Shown here one piece after another: positions 33,822-48,930 of a DNA stretch of 64,000 bases. Source of the DNA: Myxococcus xanthus (GTDB lineage: Bacteria > Myxococcota > Myxococcia > Myxococcales > Myxococcaceae); contig NZ_CP017174.1 in assembly GCF_006402735.1 (NCBI RefSeq), positions 4,343,001 to 4,407,000 on the forward strand. The letters run 5' to 3'. Below the pieces are notes generated by a model that ran no database searches, was not told the DNA's origin, and saw only the letters and a list, made by a program, of their open reading frames with translations. How positions within the stretch are numbered: position 1 is the first letter of the stretch; every line of letters starts with the position of its first letter. The position numbers and the translations under genes are program-made.

Positions 33822-35744
33822 ATGCAGCGATGTATCGGATCAGCCCCACGGCGTTTCCTGTCCCTCTCCCTCATGTCCGTCATGGCGCTGAGCCAGGGGT
33901 GCCAACCCACGGATGAAGACTTGCTTGTCGAGGAGTCCGCGACGGGCGAAGTCGCACAGCCCGTTTCGGTTCCGGGCTTCGCGGAGATGCACCACCACAT
34001 GTTCGCCGAGGAGGCGTTCAGCGGTGGTTGGTTCCACGGCAAGCACAACGGCTCCCTGGTGAGCTGTGACGGGGGCTTGCCGGAGAGCGACCACGCGCGC
34101 GTTCGCATGGACCTGAGCTCCATGCTCAACGTGTGCCCCAACGCGGGCGGAATCAATCTGAGCGGCGTGCCGGTGCTGTCGCAGATGTTCGGGGTGGGCG
34201 GCGCGGTGGCGTCGGAAATCATCGGCGAGGTCGAAGGGACGGAGGGCGACACCGGTCTCCACCTGGGCCGGATGAGCGTGCCCACGCAGTGGCCGCGCTG
34301 GGACACCATCGCGCATCAGCAGGCCTGGGAGGGCTGGCTGCAGCAGGCGCATCAGGGTGGCATGTCCCTGGTCACCATCTCCCTGGTGAGCAACGAGTTC
34401 CTCTGCAGGGCGTTGCCGTACCAGAACATCAAGCGTCCATGTGACGAGATGGTGGACGTGGACGTGCAGTTGCAGATGGCGCGTGACTTCGACGCTCGCA
34501 CGCCGTGGGCGGAGATCGCGCTATCGCCGGCGCACGCGCGGCAGATCATCGCCTCCGGCAAGCTGGCCATGGTGCTCTCCATCGAGTCGAGCAAGCTGTT
34601 CGGCACCAAGAACTGGCAGTCCGAGCTCAACCGCGTCTACTCGCTGGGCGTGCGCTCCATCCAGCCGGTGCACCAGCTGGACAACCGTTTCGGCGGCGCG
34701 GCGCCCCACAACGCCATCTTCCAGGTCTCGCAGTTCCTGGAGAACTGCCACGTGGACACCGACTGCGCCCTCACGGGCAACGGCTTCACGCTGGGCTTCG
34801 ACGTGGACGCGAACTGCAAGAACACCAAGGGCCTGACGACCGAGGGCCGGGCGCTGGTCGCCGAGATGATGAACAAGGGCATGCTCGTCGACGTGGCGCA
34901 CATGTCCGAGCGCTCCGTGGACGACACGTTCGCCATCGCCCAGAGCCGCAACTACTACCCCATGTACATCTCCCACGGTCACTTCCGTGAGGTGATGCAC
35001 CCGGGGCTCGCCGCCAACGAGAAGACGACGCCCGCGTCCATCATCCGCTACCTGCGCCAGACGGGCGGCATGTTCGGCCTGCGCACCGCGCACGACGAGA
35101 CGCGCGACTACACCCGCACGCCGGTCGCCAACAACTGCCAGGGCTCCACGCGCTCGCTGGCGCAGGCCTACGAGTTCGGCCGCCTGGGCCTCAAGGTGAA
35201 CATGGGCTTCGGCGCGGACCTCAACGGCTTCATCCAGCAGACCCGCCCGCGGTTCGGCCCCCACGGCGCCTGCTCGGCCGGCTTCGCCGCGGAGGCGGCG
35301 TTCCAGGCCCAGCAACAGCTCACCGCTGGCCCGCCGCCGCTGGGCACGGACTTCGACAACTACGGCCTGGCCCACGTAGGCCTGCTGCCGGACGTGGTGC
35401 GTGACCTGAAGCAGCTCGGCGTCAACACCACGGGCCTGGAGGGTTCGTCCGAGACGTTCATCCGCATGTGGGAGCGGGCCACCGGTACGCGCACCGGCAT
35501 GGCGGACAGCGCGGCGAACATCGACACCAGCGGTGTGGCGGCCTACGTGCCGAAGGAGACCCGCGCGGCCCAGTATCCGACCAGCTCCACCTGCTCCAAC
35601 GACAGCCACTGCGCCAGCACCCAGTACTGCGGCTGGGGGCTCAACGCCGGCAAGTGTCAGAACAAGAAGGCGAAGGGCGCCATCTGCGGCAGCGCCCGGG
35701 AGTGTCTGTCCAACAACTGCCGCTGGACCCTGACCTGCGGCTGA
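33822..35744 (+). CDS. Lipoprotein, peptidase M19 (membrane dipeptidase)-like hydrolase with Cys-rich tail
   Basis: This encodes a 640-residue exported protein. ATG 33822 follows GGAAAGG at 33807-33813 and starts MQRCIGSAPRRFLSLSLMSV, ending in a lipobox-like LSQGC; a GTG at 33813 in frame is less likely. The body has metal-hydrolase hallmarks of the M19 type: EMHHHMF near the N-terminus, VLSIESSKLFG, GVRSIQPVHQLDNRFGG, the LTTEGR...NKGMLVDVAHMS segment, and YISHGHFR. The GFGADLNGF segment corresponds to the conserved aspartate region. The last ~55 residues have eight cysteines (CSNDSHC, YCGWG, KCQNKK, ICGSARECLSNNC) and resemble the Dickkopf-type cysteine-rich motifs found on some myxobacterial exoproteins. 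The substrate is unknown. Confidence 0.82.
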   Translation: MQRCIGSAPRRFLSLSLMSVMALSQGCQPTDEDLLVEESATGEVAQPVSVPGFAEMHHHMFAEEAFSGGWFHGKHNGSLVSCDGGLPESDHARVRMDLSSMLNVCPNAGGINLSGVPVLSQMFGVGGAVASEIIGEVEGTEGDTGLHLGRMSVPTQWPRWDTIAHQQAWEGWLQQAHQGGMSLVTISLVSNEFLCRALPYQNIKRPCDEMVDVDVQLQMARDFDARTPWAEIALSPAHARQIIASGKLAMVLSIESSKLFGTKNWQSELNRVYSLGVRSIQPVHQLDNRFGGAAPHNAIFQVSQFLENCHVDTDCALTGNGFTLGFDVDANCKNTKGLTTEGRALVAEMMNKGMLVDVAHMSERSVDDTFAIAQSRNYYPMYISHGHFREVMHPGLAANEKTTPASIIRYLRQTGGMFGLRTAHDETRDYTRTPVANNCQGSTRSLAQAYEFGRLGLKVNMGFGADLNGFIQQTRPRFGPHGACSAGFAAEAAFQAQQQLTAGPPPLGTDFDNYGLAHVGLLPDVVRDLKQLGVNTTGLEGSSETFIRMWERATGTRTGMADSAANIDTSGVAAYVPKETRAAQYPTSSTCSNDSHCASTQYCGWGLNAGKCQNKKAKGAICGSARECLSNNCRWTLTCG

Positions 35745-35794
35745 GGTCGTTTCCTGGCAGGTGAGTGGGGCGTATCCGCCGACACGCCAGTCGT

Positions 35795-35835
35795 CCCCGC
35801 GGCTGGCCGCTCGCTGAGCGGCGGCCACCGCGGGG
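35795..35835. terminator. Nested hairpin after the M19-like gene
   Basis: An outer 8-bp inverted repeat CCCCGCGG/CCGCGGGG encloses an inner GCCGCTC/GAGCGGC stem with a 3-nt loop. It starts 50 bp after the stop at 35744 and sits before the mxcB promoter, so it should insulate mxcB. Confidence 0.7.
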
Positions 35836-35874
35836 CTCCTTCATTCGTTGCCCGACTGGGGGCTTCATGGTATC

Positions 35875-35893
35875 GAAAATGATAGTCAATATC
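35875..35893 (+). promoter_or_regulatory. Fur-box-like operator before mxcB
   Basis: The site GAAAATGATAGTCAATATC matches 16 of 19 positions of the classic Fur box GATAATGATAATCATTATC. It ends 16 bp before the mxcB start, where a bound iron repressor would block transcription or initiation. Confidence 0.85.
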
Positions 35894-35909
35894 GATACCT
35901 GGAGCATTC

Positions 35910-36725
35910 GTGACGACGACGACTGAGCGTGTCTATCGGCGGGGACCGTTCCCCGTGAAGTTCCGCCTCTTGGAGGTGAAGCGGGTGACGCGGGTGTCGC
36001 CGCAGATGGTCCGCATCACCCTGGCGGGCGAGGACCTGGAGGGCTTCTACAGCCCTGGCGCGGACGACCATGTGAAGCTGCTGTTCCCGGAGGAGGGCAA
36101 GCGCATGCCTGTCATCCCCACGGTGACGCCCACGGGGTTGGTGCTGAAGGAAGGCGAGCGCAAGCCGGACGCGCGTGACTACACGCCGCGCCGGTACGAC
36201 GCCGCGGCGGGCGAGCTGGACATCGACTTCGTGGTGCACGGCACGGGGCCCGCGACGACGTGGGCCAGCAAGGCGCAGGTCGGTGACCTGCTGGCCGTCG
36301 GTGGACCGCGCGGCTCCACGTTCGTGGCGCAGGACTTCAGCTGGTACCTGCTCGCGGGCGATCCGTCGGCGCTGCCCGCCATTGGCCGCATCCTGGAGGA
36401 GCTGCCGGAGGGGACGCGCGCCATCGTGTTCTGCGAAGTCCCGGATGCGTCCGAGGAGCAGCAGTTCACCACCCGCGCCAACGCGACAGTGACGTGGCTT
36501 CACCGCAACGGCGTGGAGGCGGGGCACTCGGACGTGCTGCAGCAGGCCATCCGCAGGCTGGAGTTCCCCGCGGGGGACTACTTCGCCTGGGTGGCGGGTG
36601 AGGCGCACACCGTGCGCCCCATCAAGGACCACCTCATCAACGAGCGTGGCGCCAACAAGAGCTGGGTCCGGGTGACGGGCTATTGGAAGCGCGGCACCTC
36701 GGACCACCACGACGCGAAGGGCTAG
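35910..36725 (+). CDS. mxcB: Siderophore-interacting / ferri-siderophore reductase-like protein (ViuB family)
   Basis: This 271-residue cytoplasmic flavoprotein-like protein belongs to the SIP/ViuB family, which releases iron from returned ferri-siderophores. Visible features are the FAD-binding nine-type N-terminal half (VSPQMVRITLAGEDLEGF, then RDYTPRRYD, the typical flavin-contact RxYTxR motif), the VVHGTGPATTWAS segment, and the SIP C-terminal domain (WYLLAGDPSALPAIGRILEELP; FAWVAGEAHTVRPIKDHLI; WVRVTGYWKRG). The start is GTG 35910 with GGAG five bases upstream. It is read from its own Fur-box promoter towards the mxc operon; its TAG overlaps the stop codon of mxcL on the other strand. 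The symbol is used by analogy with the Stigmatella myxochelin locus. Confidence 0.93.
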   Translation: MTTTTERVYRRGPFPVKFRLLEVKRVTRVSPQMVRITLAGEDLEGFYSPGADDHVKLLFPEEGKRMPVIPTVTPTGLVLKEGERKPDARDYTPRRYDAAAGELDIDFVVHGTGPATTWASKAQVGDLLAVGGPRGSTFVAQDFSWYLLAGDPSALPAIGRILEELPEGTRAIVFCEVPDASEEQQFTTRANATVTWLHRNGVEAGHSDVLQQAIRRLEFPAGDYFAWVAGEAHTVRPIKDHLINERGANKSWVRVTGYWKRGTSDHHDAKG

Positions 36726-37996
36726 GCCGCCGCCGGCTTCGCGAGGGAGCGGAGCACTTCGCCCGTCATCTCGATGGCGTAGTCAATCTGCTCCTCCGTG
36801 TGCGCCGTGCTGAGGAAGGTGACGTCGCGGCGCAGCAGGATGCCCCGGCGGGCCATGCCCGCCTGGAAGGGCTGCATCTGCTTCGCGTGCTCCGCCGGGT
36901 CCTTGGCGAACAGGAAGAAGGGAATCGCGTCGTAGCCAATCACGCGCAGCGACGAACCCGCGGCCTCCGCCTGGGCGTTGACGCCCTCGCGCAGCTTGCG
37001 GCCCAGACGGGCCAGGTGCTGGATGTAGGCGCCATCCCGGTAGCCCTTCAGCACCGCCTCGCACACGTACAGCGACAGCAGCTCACCGCCGAAGGTGGTG
37101 GACACCTGGAGCTCGCTCAGGCGGCTCAGGTACTTCTCTGGCCCGGCGATGGCCGACAGCGGCATGCCCCCGGCGATGCTCTTGGACAGGGTGACGAAGT
37201 CCGCGCGGACGTCGAAGAACTCCTGGGCGCCGCCCACGGCGAGCCGGAAGCCGGTGACGACCTCGTCCAGGGCGAACAGGACGTTGTTCGCGGTGCACGT
37301 GGCGCGCACCTGCCGCAGGAAGGCCGGGGTGAGGGGCCGGTTGTAGGGCACCGACAGCAGCACCAGGGCGAGCTCGCTGGCGTTCTTCTCGATGGTGGCC
37401 AGCAGGGCCGGCTCGTCCGGGGGCGTGAAGAGTGGCATCCGGATGGTCAGCGCCGCCAGCGCGGCCGGGACGCCCGGCGTGTCGAACATGAAGTGGTCGT
37501 GCCAGCCGTTGTAGCCGACGGTGATGATCTTCTGCTTGCCGGTGATGTGGCGCGCCAGGCGCACGGCGGCGGACGTGGCATCCGCGCCCGTCTTGAAGAA
37601 GCGCGCCATCTCCGCGCCGGGGATGAGGTCCACCAGCGTCTGGGCGGCGGAGACCTCCACGGGCGTGGGCAGCGAGTGGAGGACACCTTCCTCCAGGTGC
37701 TCCCGGATGGCGTTCACCACGGCCGGGTCATTGTGGCCCAGCATGTTGGCACCCAGGCCGCCGATGAAGTCGATGTACTCCTGGCCGTCCACGTCCTCCA
37801 CCAGCGCTCCCTTGCCCTTGGCCAGGAACACGGGGAAGGCGCCGAGCGCGAACATCTCCGGGCGCTTCATCATGGACTGCGTGACGCCGGGGACCAGCCG
37901 CCGCGCTTCGGCGAGGAGCTGGTTGGAACGGTCGAGCTTCAGCTCGCCCTGGATGGGACGAGGCAGGGAAGGGTGCTTCTTGACGGGAGTGTCCAT
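36722..37996 (-). CDS. mxcL: Class III aminotransferase, myxochelin aldehyde transaminase
   Basis: This encodes a 424-residue PLP-dependent enzyme of the glutamate-1-semialdehyde aminomutase-like group. Motifs include DVDGQEYIDFIGGLGANMLGH near the N-terminus, ARFFKTGADATSAAVRLARHITGK, YNGWHDHF, LFALDEVVTGFRLA (cofactor aspartate) and TLSKSIAGGMPLSA (Schiff-base lysine). In the known pathway MxcL aminates the aldehyde released by MxcG, giving myxochelin B. ATG 37996 has AAGGA nine bases upstream; an alternative ATG at 38038 overlaps the mxcK stop as ATGA and would add 14 residues. It is the last gene of the operon, and its stop overlaps that of convergent mxcB, with no terminator between them. 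Confidence 0.93.
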   Translation of the reverse strand: MDTPVKKHPSLPRPIQGELKLDRSNQLLAEARRLVPGVTQSMMKRPEMFALGAFPVFLAKGKGALVEDVDGQEYIDFIGGLGANMLGHNDPAVVNAIREHLEEGVLHSLPTPVEVSAAQTLVDLIPGAEMARFFKTGADATSAAVRLARHITGKQKIITVGYNGWHDHFMFDTPGVPAALAALTIRMPLFTPPDEPALLATIEKNASELALVLLSVPYNRPLTPAFLRQVRATCTANNVLFALDEVVTGFRLAVGGAQEFFDVRADFVTLSKSIAGGMPLSAIAGPEKYLSRLSELQVSTTFGGELLSLYVCEAVLKGYRDGAYIQHLARLGRKLREGVNAQAEAAGSSLRVIGYDAIPFFLFAKDPAEHAKQMQPFQAGMARRGILLRRDVTFLSTAHTEEQIDYAIEMTGEVLRSLAKPAAA

Positions 37997-38034
37997 GGAC
38001 GTTTCCTTCTGTGTGTCGAGACGGAGACTGCGAT

Positions 38035-39261
38035 TCATCGAGGCGTGGGCGCCGCGTTGAGCGGGACGGCGCTACGGCCAAAGGTCCAGAGGATGAAGAG
38101 CGAGACGGTGGTGACGCCCACGGCGAGCCATCCGGCCAGCCCGAAGCCCACCAGCTCACCGCCAGGCGTGGTGGCCAGCATCAGGCCGCTGGCCCACGCC
38201 GCGAGCCCGGAGGCGCCGTCACTGGCGGCCATGTTCATGGCCATGTATCGCCCGCGCAGCGGTGGCGGCACCTTCGCGGAGATCAACGCGATGGTGGGGA
38301 TGGGCCGCGTGGACGTCAGGGACATGAAGAGGACGAAGGCGACCATCACCACCGGCAGCGGAGAGGCGGGAAGGTGTGTGAAGCCCAGGTGCGGCACCAT
38401 GGTGCCCACCAGCAGCAGCCCGAGCACCCGGGCGGGGCCGAACCGGTCCACCCAGCGGCCCACCTGACGCGCCGCGAGCAGCGTGGCGGCGCCGCCAGCC
38501 AGGTACACCCAGGGCAGGTCGGTCTGCTTCAGCCCGAGGTTCCCGACCATGAACGCGCTCAGGTACGGAATCAGCAAGAAGCTGGAGAAGGCGACGCTGA
38601 ACGTCAGCAGCCAGCCCAGCGCGAAGCCCGGCGTGAAGAGCGCCGTGACGGCAGGCGCCTGACGCTCCGAACCCGTGGCGACGTGCGCATCCAGCCGCGG
38701 AAGCACGGCGAACAGCCCGAACCACAGGAGCGCCCCAAGGATGCCAATGGCCCAGAAGGGCGCGCGCCAGCCGAGCAGGTTGGCCATGCCCAGGCTCAGC
38801 GGAACACCCGCCACCGCGGACAGCCCGAGCGATGACATCACCGTGCCAATGGCCCGGCCCCGGCGCTCACCGGGGATGGTGTCCGCGATGATGGACATGA
38901 TGACCGCGCCCATGAGGCCCGCGCATCCTCCAGCGATGCTCCGGGCCACCAGCAGCCACGCGTGGCTCTGCGCCGCGCCGCAGGCCAGCGTGGCCGTGAT
39001 GAACCCCCCCAGGATGACCAGCAACGTGCTTCTGCGGCCAAACCTGTCGACCCACGCGAGCCCCAGCACGCCCATGGCGGCGGAAGCCAACGTGTAGGAG
39101 GACACCAACGTTCCGAACTGCGCGGCTGACAGACTGAACAGCCGCATGAACTCCGGACCCAACGGCAGGACGATCATGAAGTCCAGCAGGTGGGTGAACT
39201 GCACGCCCGCCAGCAGCAGGATGAGCAGACGCTCCTGTCGCGGTGAGAACGAGGCGGTCAC
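38035..39261 (-). CDS. mxcK: MFS transporter, probable myxochelin exporter
   Basis: This encodes a 408-residue integral membrane protein with about twelve hydrophobic segments. The family loop motif appears as WVDRFGRRSTLLV between helices 2 and 3, and again as VGRWVDRFGPARVLG in the second half. It belongs to the DHA1-like drug-efflux type of the major facilitator superfamily. Its place between aroA and mxcL inside the siderophore operon argues for export of myxochelin. GTG 39261 is preferred because AGGAG lies six bases upstream; a GTG at 39288 would overlap the aroA stop. The start lies 16 bp after that stop. Confidence 0.9.
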   Translation of the reverse strand: MTASFSPRQERLLILLLAGVQFTHLLDFMIVLPLGPEFMRLFSLSAAQFGTLVSSYTLASAAMGVLGLAWVDRFGRRSTLLVILGGFITATLACGAAQSHAWLLVARSIAGGCAGLMGAVIMSIIADTIPGERRGRAIGTVMSSLGLSAVAGVPLSLGMANLLGWRAPFWAIGILGALLWFGLFAVLPRLDAHVATGSERQAPAVTALFTPGFALGWLLTFSVAFSSFLLIPYLSAFMVGNLGLKQTDLPWVYLAGGAATLLAARQVGRWVDRFGPARVLGLLLVGTMVPHLGFTHLPASPLPVVMVAFVLFMSLTSTRPIPTIALISAKVPPPLRGRYMAMNMAASDGASGLAAWASGLMLATTPGGELVGFGLAGWLAVGVTTVSLFILWTFGRSAVPLNAAPTPR

Positions 39262-39277
39262 GAAAGGCTCCTGCGAT

Positions 39278-40626
39278 TCAAGCCGCACGGGCTTCGTGCG
39301 TGCGAAGGGACGGCATGGATTCGGCGACCAGGAAGGCCAACTGAAGGGCCTGGTCCGCGTTGAGCCGCGGATCGCAGTGGGTGTGGTAGCGGCTGGAGAG
39401 GTCGTCTTCCGTCACGGGCTGGGGACCGCCCAGGCATTCGGTGACGTTCTGCCCGGTCATCTCCAGGTGCAGACCACCCGGGTGGACGCCCTCCGCTGCG
39501 GCCGCGTCCATGAAGCCACACACCTCCGTGAGGATGCGGTCGAAGGAGCGCGTCTTGTAGCCATTGCCGGCCTTGTGGGTGTTGCCATGCATCGGGTCGA
39601 TGGACCAGATGACGGGACGCCCGTCCCGGCGGGTGGCGGCCATGAGCCGGGGCAGCCGCTCCGCGACCAGGTCCGCGCCGAAGCGTCCGATGAGGGTGAT
39701 ACGGCCCGGGATGCCCTGGGGATTGAGGAGGTCCATCAGCCGGAGCACTTCGTCGGGCTCCATGGTGGGGCCACACTTGATGCCAATGGGGTTCTGGATG
39801 CCGCGCATGAACTCCACGTGGCCACCGTCGAGCTGGCGGGTGCGCTCGCCAATCCACAGCATGTGCGCGGACGCGTCGTACCAGCCGCTGCCGTCGGGCT
39901 CGGCGCGCGTCATGGCCTCCTCCACGTTGAGGAGCAGGGCTTCGTGGCTGGTGAAGAAGTCGATGGCATTGGAGCTGCTGCGAGGCTCCGGGCCGACACC
40001 CAGCGCCCGCATGAACGACAGGGATTCGAGGATGCGGTCCGCCAGCAAGCGGTTGATGCCGCCTTGGGGCCAGCGCTGGGGCTCGGCGAGCTCCTCGTAG
40101 CCGCGCTGGGCGAAGGCGCGCAGCAGGTTCAGCGTGGCGGAGGACTGGTGATAGGCCTTGAGCAGCCGGCGCGGGTCTGGCGTTCGCGCTTGGGCGTCGA
40201 ACTCCATGCCGTTGATGATGTCCCCGCGGTAGCTGGGCAGGGTGACGCCGTCCAGCGTCTCCATGGGGCTGGAGCGCGGCTTGGCGAACTGCCCGGCGAT
40301 GCGGCCCACCTTCACCACCGGACGGTTGCCGGCGAAGGTCAGCACCATGGCCATCTGCAGCAGCAGCCGGTAGGTGTCCCGGATGTTGTCGGTGGTGAAC
40401 TCCTTGAAGCTCTCCGCGCAGTCGCCGCCTTGCAGCAGGATGGCTTTGCCTTCGGCGACCATGGCGAGCCGGGAGGTGAGTCGGCGCGTCTCATCCGCGA
40501 AGACGAGTGGAGGCAGGCGGGACAGCTCGGCCTCGGTCTGGGCCAGGGCCTGCGCGTCCGGATAGTCCTCCGGCATGTACTTGACGGGCTTGTGCCGCCA
40601 GGAGTCTGGCGTCCAGGTGGGGTTCG

Positions 40627-40630
<4 letters not shown>
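39278..40630 (-). CDS. aroA: Class II (plant-type) DAHP synthase
   Basis: This 450-residue enzyme makes 3-deoxy-D-arabino-heptulosonate 7-phosphate from phosphoenolpyruvate and erythrose 4-phosphate, the first step towards chorismate. Class II signatures are plain: [22 protein letters not shown] start, [50 protein letters not shown] and [18 protein letters not shown]. In Stigmatella the dedicated copy is called aroA(A5). It starts at GTG 40630, which overlaps the mxcG TGA as GTGA and implies translational coupling. Its role here is to raise chorismate supply when iron is low and dihydroxybenzoate is needed. Confidence 0.95.
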
Positions 40631-44967
<4,337 letters not shown>

Positions 44968-45027
44968 CGCCAGGGCCTCCCGTGTGTTCATGCGTCAGGG
45001 GCGCGAGGTGACTCGCGCACCGCGGAG

Positions 45028-45927
45028 CTACGCGGCGTTCCGGGAAGCGGGCGTGTTGCCCAGGGAGAGCAGCGTGAACCAGTCGGCGAGCGTCGGCCGT
45101 TCGGCCAGCTCCACGAAGGTTGTCTCCGCGCCAGCGGCCCGCCATTTCTCCACCAGCGTCATCAGCCGGATGGAGTCCATTCCGCGATCGAGCAGGTTGT
45201 CGTCGTCCCCCAGCGCCTCCGGCGACTCCTGGAGCAGCTCCGCCACTTCCGCGCGCACCTGCTCGCGGGTGAGCGTGCTGGCCGTGGCGACGGGGCCCAG
45301 CGCTTCGAGCACCTGCTGCGTGGTGGTGGTGACGGCGCACAGTTGGGCCGCGTAGCTCAGCGCGAGCTGGTGGTGCGCCAGGGAGAAGTCACCCAGCGCG
45401 TCGGCAATCAGGAAGGGCCGCACGTCGCTCATGAAGGCGTCGCTGGCCGTCTGCAGGCAGCCGATGTGCGCGTAGATTCCGGAGATGAGGATCTGATCGC
45501 GGCCCAGCTTCTTCATCTGCTCCATCAGGTCCGTCTTGCGGAACGCGCTGTAGCGCCACTTGGTGAGCTGGATTTCGCCTTCGGCGGGCGTCAGCGCGTC
45601 GATGATGCGCTTCTGGTCCGGTCCGCCGTTGATGCCGCCGCCCCAGAAGTCCAGCAACAGGCCGCGCTGCTCGGGCGTCTGGCCACCCGGCTGGGCCGAG
45701 TACACGACGGGGATGCCCAGCGCCGTGCAGTGCTGGCGCAGCCTTTGGATGTTGGCGACCAGCTCCGTCACGGGCGACTGGCCCTGCGCGAAGGCCTCCA
45801 CGAAGTAGCGCTGCATGTCGTGGATGAGCAGCACGGTGCGGCTGGGGTCCGGCGTCCAGGTGACCTTGTTCTTCGGCAGGTCGGCGGCGCCGGGCATGGG
45901 ATAGGGAGCGATGGCGGGGAGCGCCAT
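45028..45927 (-). CDS. mxcF: Bifunctional isochorismatase / aryl carrier protein
   Basis: This 299-residue EntB-type protein hydrolyses isochorismate to 2,3-dihydro-2,3-dihydroxybenzoate and pyruvate, then carries the activated dihydroxybenzoyl group. The N-terminal ~215 residues are isochorismatase (VLLIHDMQRYFVEAF; LTKWRYSAF; LISGIYAHIGCLQTA, with the active-site Asp, Lys and Cys positions). The C-terminal ~75 residues are the aryl carrier, with the phosphopantetheine serine in LLDRGMDSIRLM. The start is ATG 45927 with AAGGA upstream. It lies 13 bp after mxcE. Confidence 0.96.
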   Translation of the reverse strand: MALPAIAPYPMPGAADLPKNKVTWTPDPSRTVLLIHDMQRYFVEAFAQGQSPVTELVANIQRLRQHCTALGIPVVYSAQPGGQTPEQRGLLLDFWGGGINGGPDQKRIIDALTPAEGEIQLTKWRYSAFRKTDLMEQMKKLGRDQILISGIYAHIGCLQTASDAFMSDVRPFLIADALGDFSLAHHQLALSYAAQLCAVTTTTQQVLEALGPVATASTLTREQVRAEVAELLQESPEALGDDDNLLDRGMDSIRLMTLVEKWRAAGAETTFVELAERPTLADWFTLLSLGNTPASRNAA

Positions 45928-45940
45928 GGGGTGGGTCCTT

Positions 45941-47583
<1,643 letters not shown>

Positions 47584-47587
<4 letters not shown>

Positions 47588-48792
47588 GACTGCACCCCGG
47601 CACCCTGGCCCAGGCCCATGGCGTGGAGCATGGTGCGGAACTTGGCCTCGGTCTCCGCCAGCTCGGACTCGGGCGTGGAGCCCACCACGATGCCCGCACC
47701 CGCGAAGAGGCGCAGGGTGCGCTCACTGGCCTCCGCGCAGCGGATGGTCACCGCCCACTGGCCGTCACCCGTGGCGTCGCACCACCCCACCGTGCCGGTG
47801 TAGTAGCCGCGCTCGAAGGGCTCGATGGAGCCAATCGCTTCGTGGGCCAGCCGCGTGGGGTAGCCACACACCGCGGGCGTCGGGTGCATGGCCGCCGCCA
47901 GCGTCAGCGAGGAGATGGAAGGGTCGGCCAGCTCACCGGTGATGCGGCTGGACAGGTGCCACATGGTGGCGGTGTTCACGAGCGACGGACCGGCGGGCAC
48001 ATGCAGCGTCTTGCAATACGGCCGCAGCGCCTCCGCGACGGCGTCGATGACCACCGCGTGCTCGTGCAGGTCCTTGGGCGACTTCAGCAGCGCGGCGGCG
48101 CGCTCCTGGTCCTCCAGCGGATCCGCGCTGCGGGCCGCGGAGCCGGCCAGGGGATTGGCGACCACTTGGAACCCAGAGCGGGACACGAGCAGCTCGGGGC
48201 TGGCGCCAATGAGCGTGCGCAGTTCCGCGCCGCTGGTCCCATCCTGCTGGGGGAGGTCGGCGGCGAAGGTGTAGCCCGATGGGTTGCGCTGCGCGAGGTT
48301 GCGCAGCAGTTGCCGCAGGTCGATGGGGGCGGCGGCGTTGAGGTGCAGCGAACGTGACAGCACCACCTTCTGGAGCGGCCCGCTCTGCATCAGCTTCAGC
48401 GCCTGCGCGACGCCGTCCAGGTACGCGGCGGGCTCCGGCACCGGCTGGACCGTGTAGCTGGTGCTGAGCGGCCGCTGCACCGGAACGTCCTTGTCGAACA
48501 CCAGCGGCCCCGCGCGCTGGAGCGTCAGCGGCACCACGAGCTGCGCGGGCACCGAGCCGTCGAAGGGCACCGCGCCCACCGCCACGGGGATGTCGTGGTC
48601 GGCCTGACGCGCGTCATTCAGCACCGCCGTCACGCGCTCGGGGAGCCGCGCCAGGGCATCCGCGCCGCCCTGGTGCGGCACGGTGGCGAAGGTGCCGCGC
48701 GCCAGCAACGTGCGGCGCGGCGTGGAGAAGAAGAACGAAGAGCCAGCCTCGTAGCTCTCGAGCAACTGCGCGGCGAGTGTCTGCGGTCCCAT
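47584..48792 (-). CDS. mxcD: Isochorismate synthase
   Basis: This 402-residue EntC/MenF-type chorismate-binding enzyme isomerises chorismate to isochorismate, the first step towards dihydroxybenzoate. Diagnostic segments are [83 protein letters not shown] [12 protein letters not shown], and [14 protein letters not shown] 48792 has AGGA seven bases upstream. It is the first gene of the tightly packed mxcD-E-F-G-aroA-K-L run, downstream of a Fur-box-like site. Confidence 0.95.
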
Positions 48793-48874
48793 GGGGTGTT
48801 CCTGTTCCTTCGGCTCAGCGGGCGTCGTGCACAGGGCGCCACAGGGCGGCGCCTCGGCGGCAGGTTATGAGTTG

Positions 48875-48893
48875 GATCCTAGTAATCATTCTC
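48875..48893 (-). promoter_or_regulatory. Fur-box-like operator between mxcC and mxcD
   Basis: GATCCTAGTAATCATTCTC on the + strand matches 14 of 19 Fur-box positions. It lies 82 bp upstream of the mxcD start in the 138-bp mxcC-mxcD gap, and suggests that mxcD-L has its own iron-regulated promoter. Confidence 0.65.
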
Positions 48894-48930
48894 AACTTCT
48901 TGGCGGGCGTGGGCCTGCGCGAGGGCGGGG

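Noticed and set aside
36683..38467. 594-codon + strand ORF opposite mxcL and mxcK
   Set aside because: Both opposing genes have clear families and the frame crosses their boundary; a shadow.
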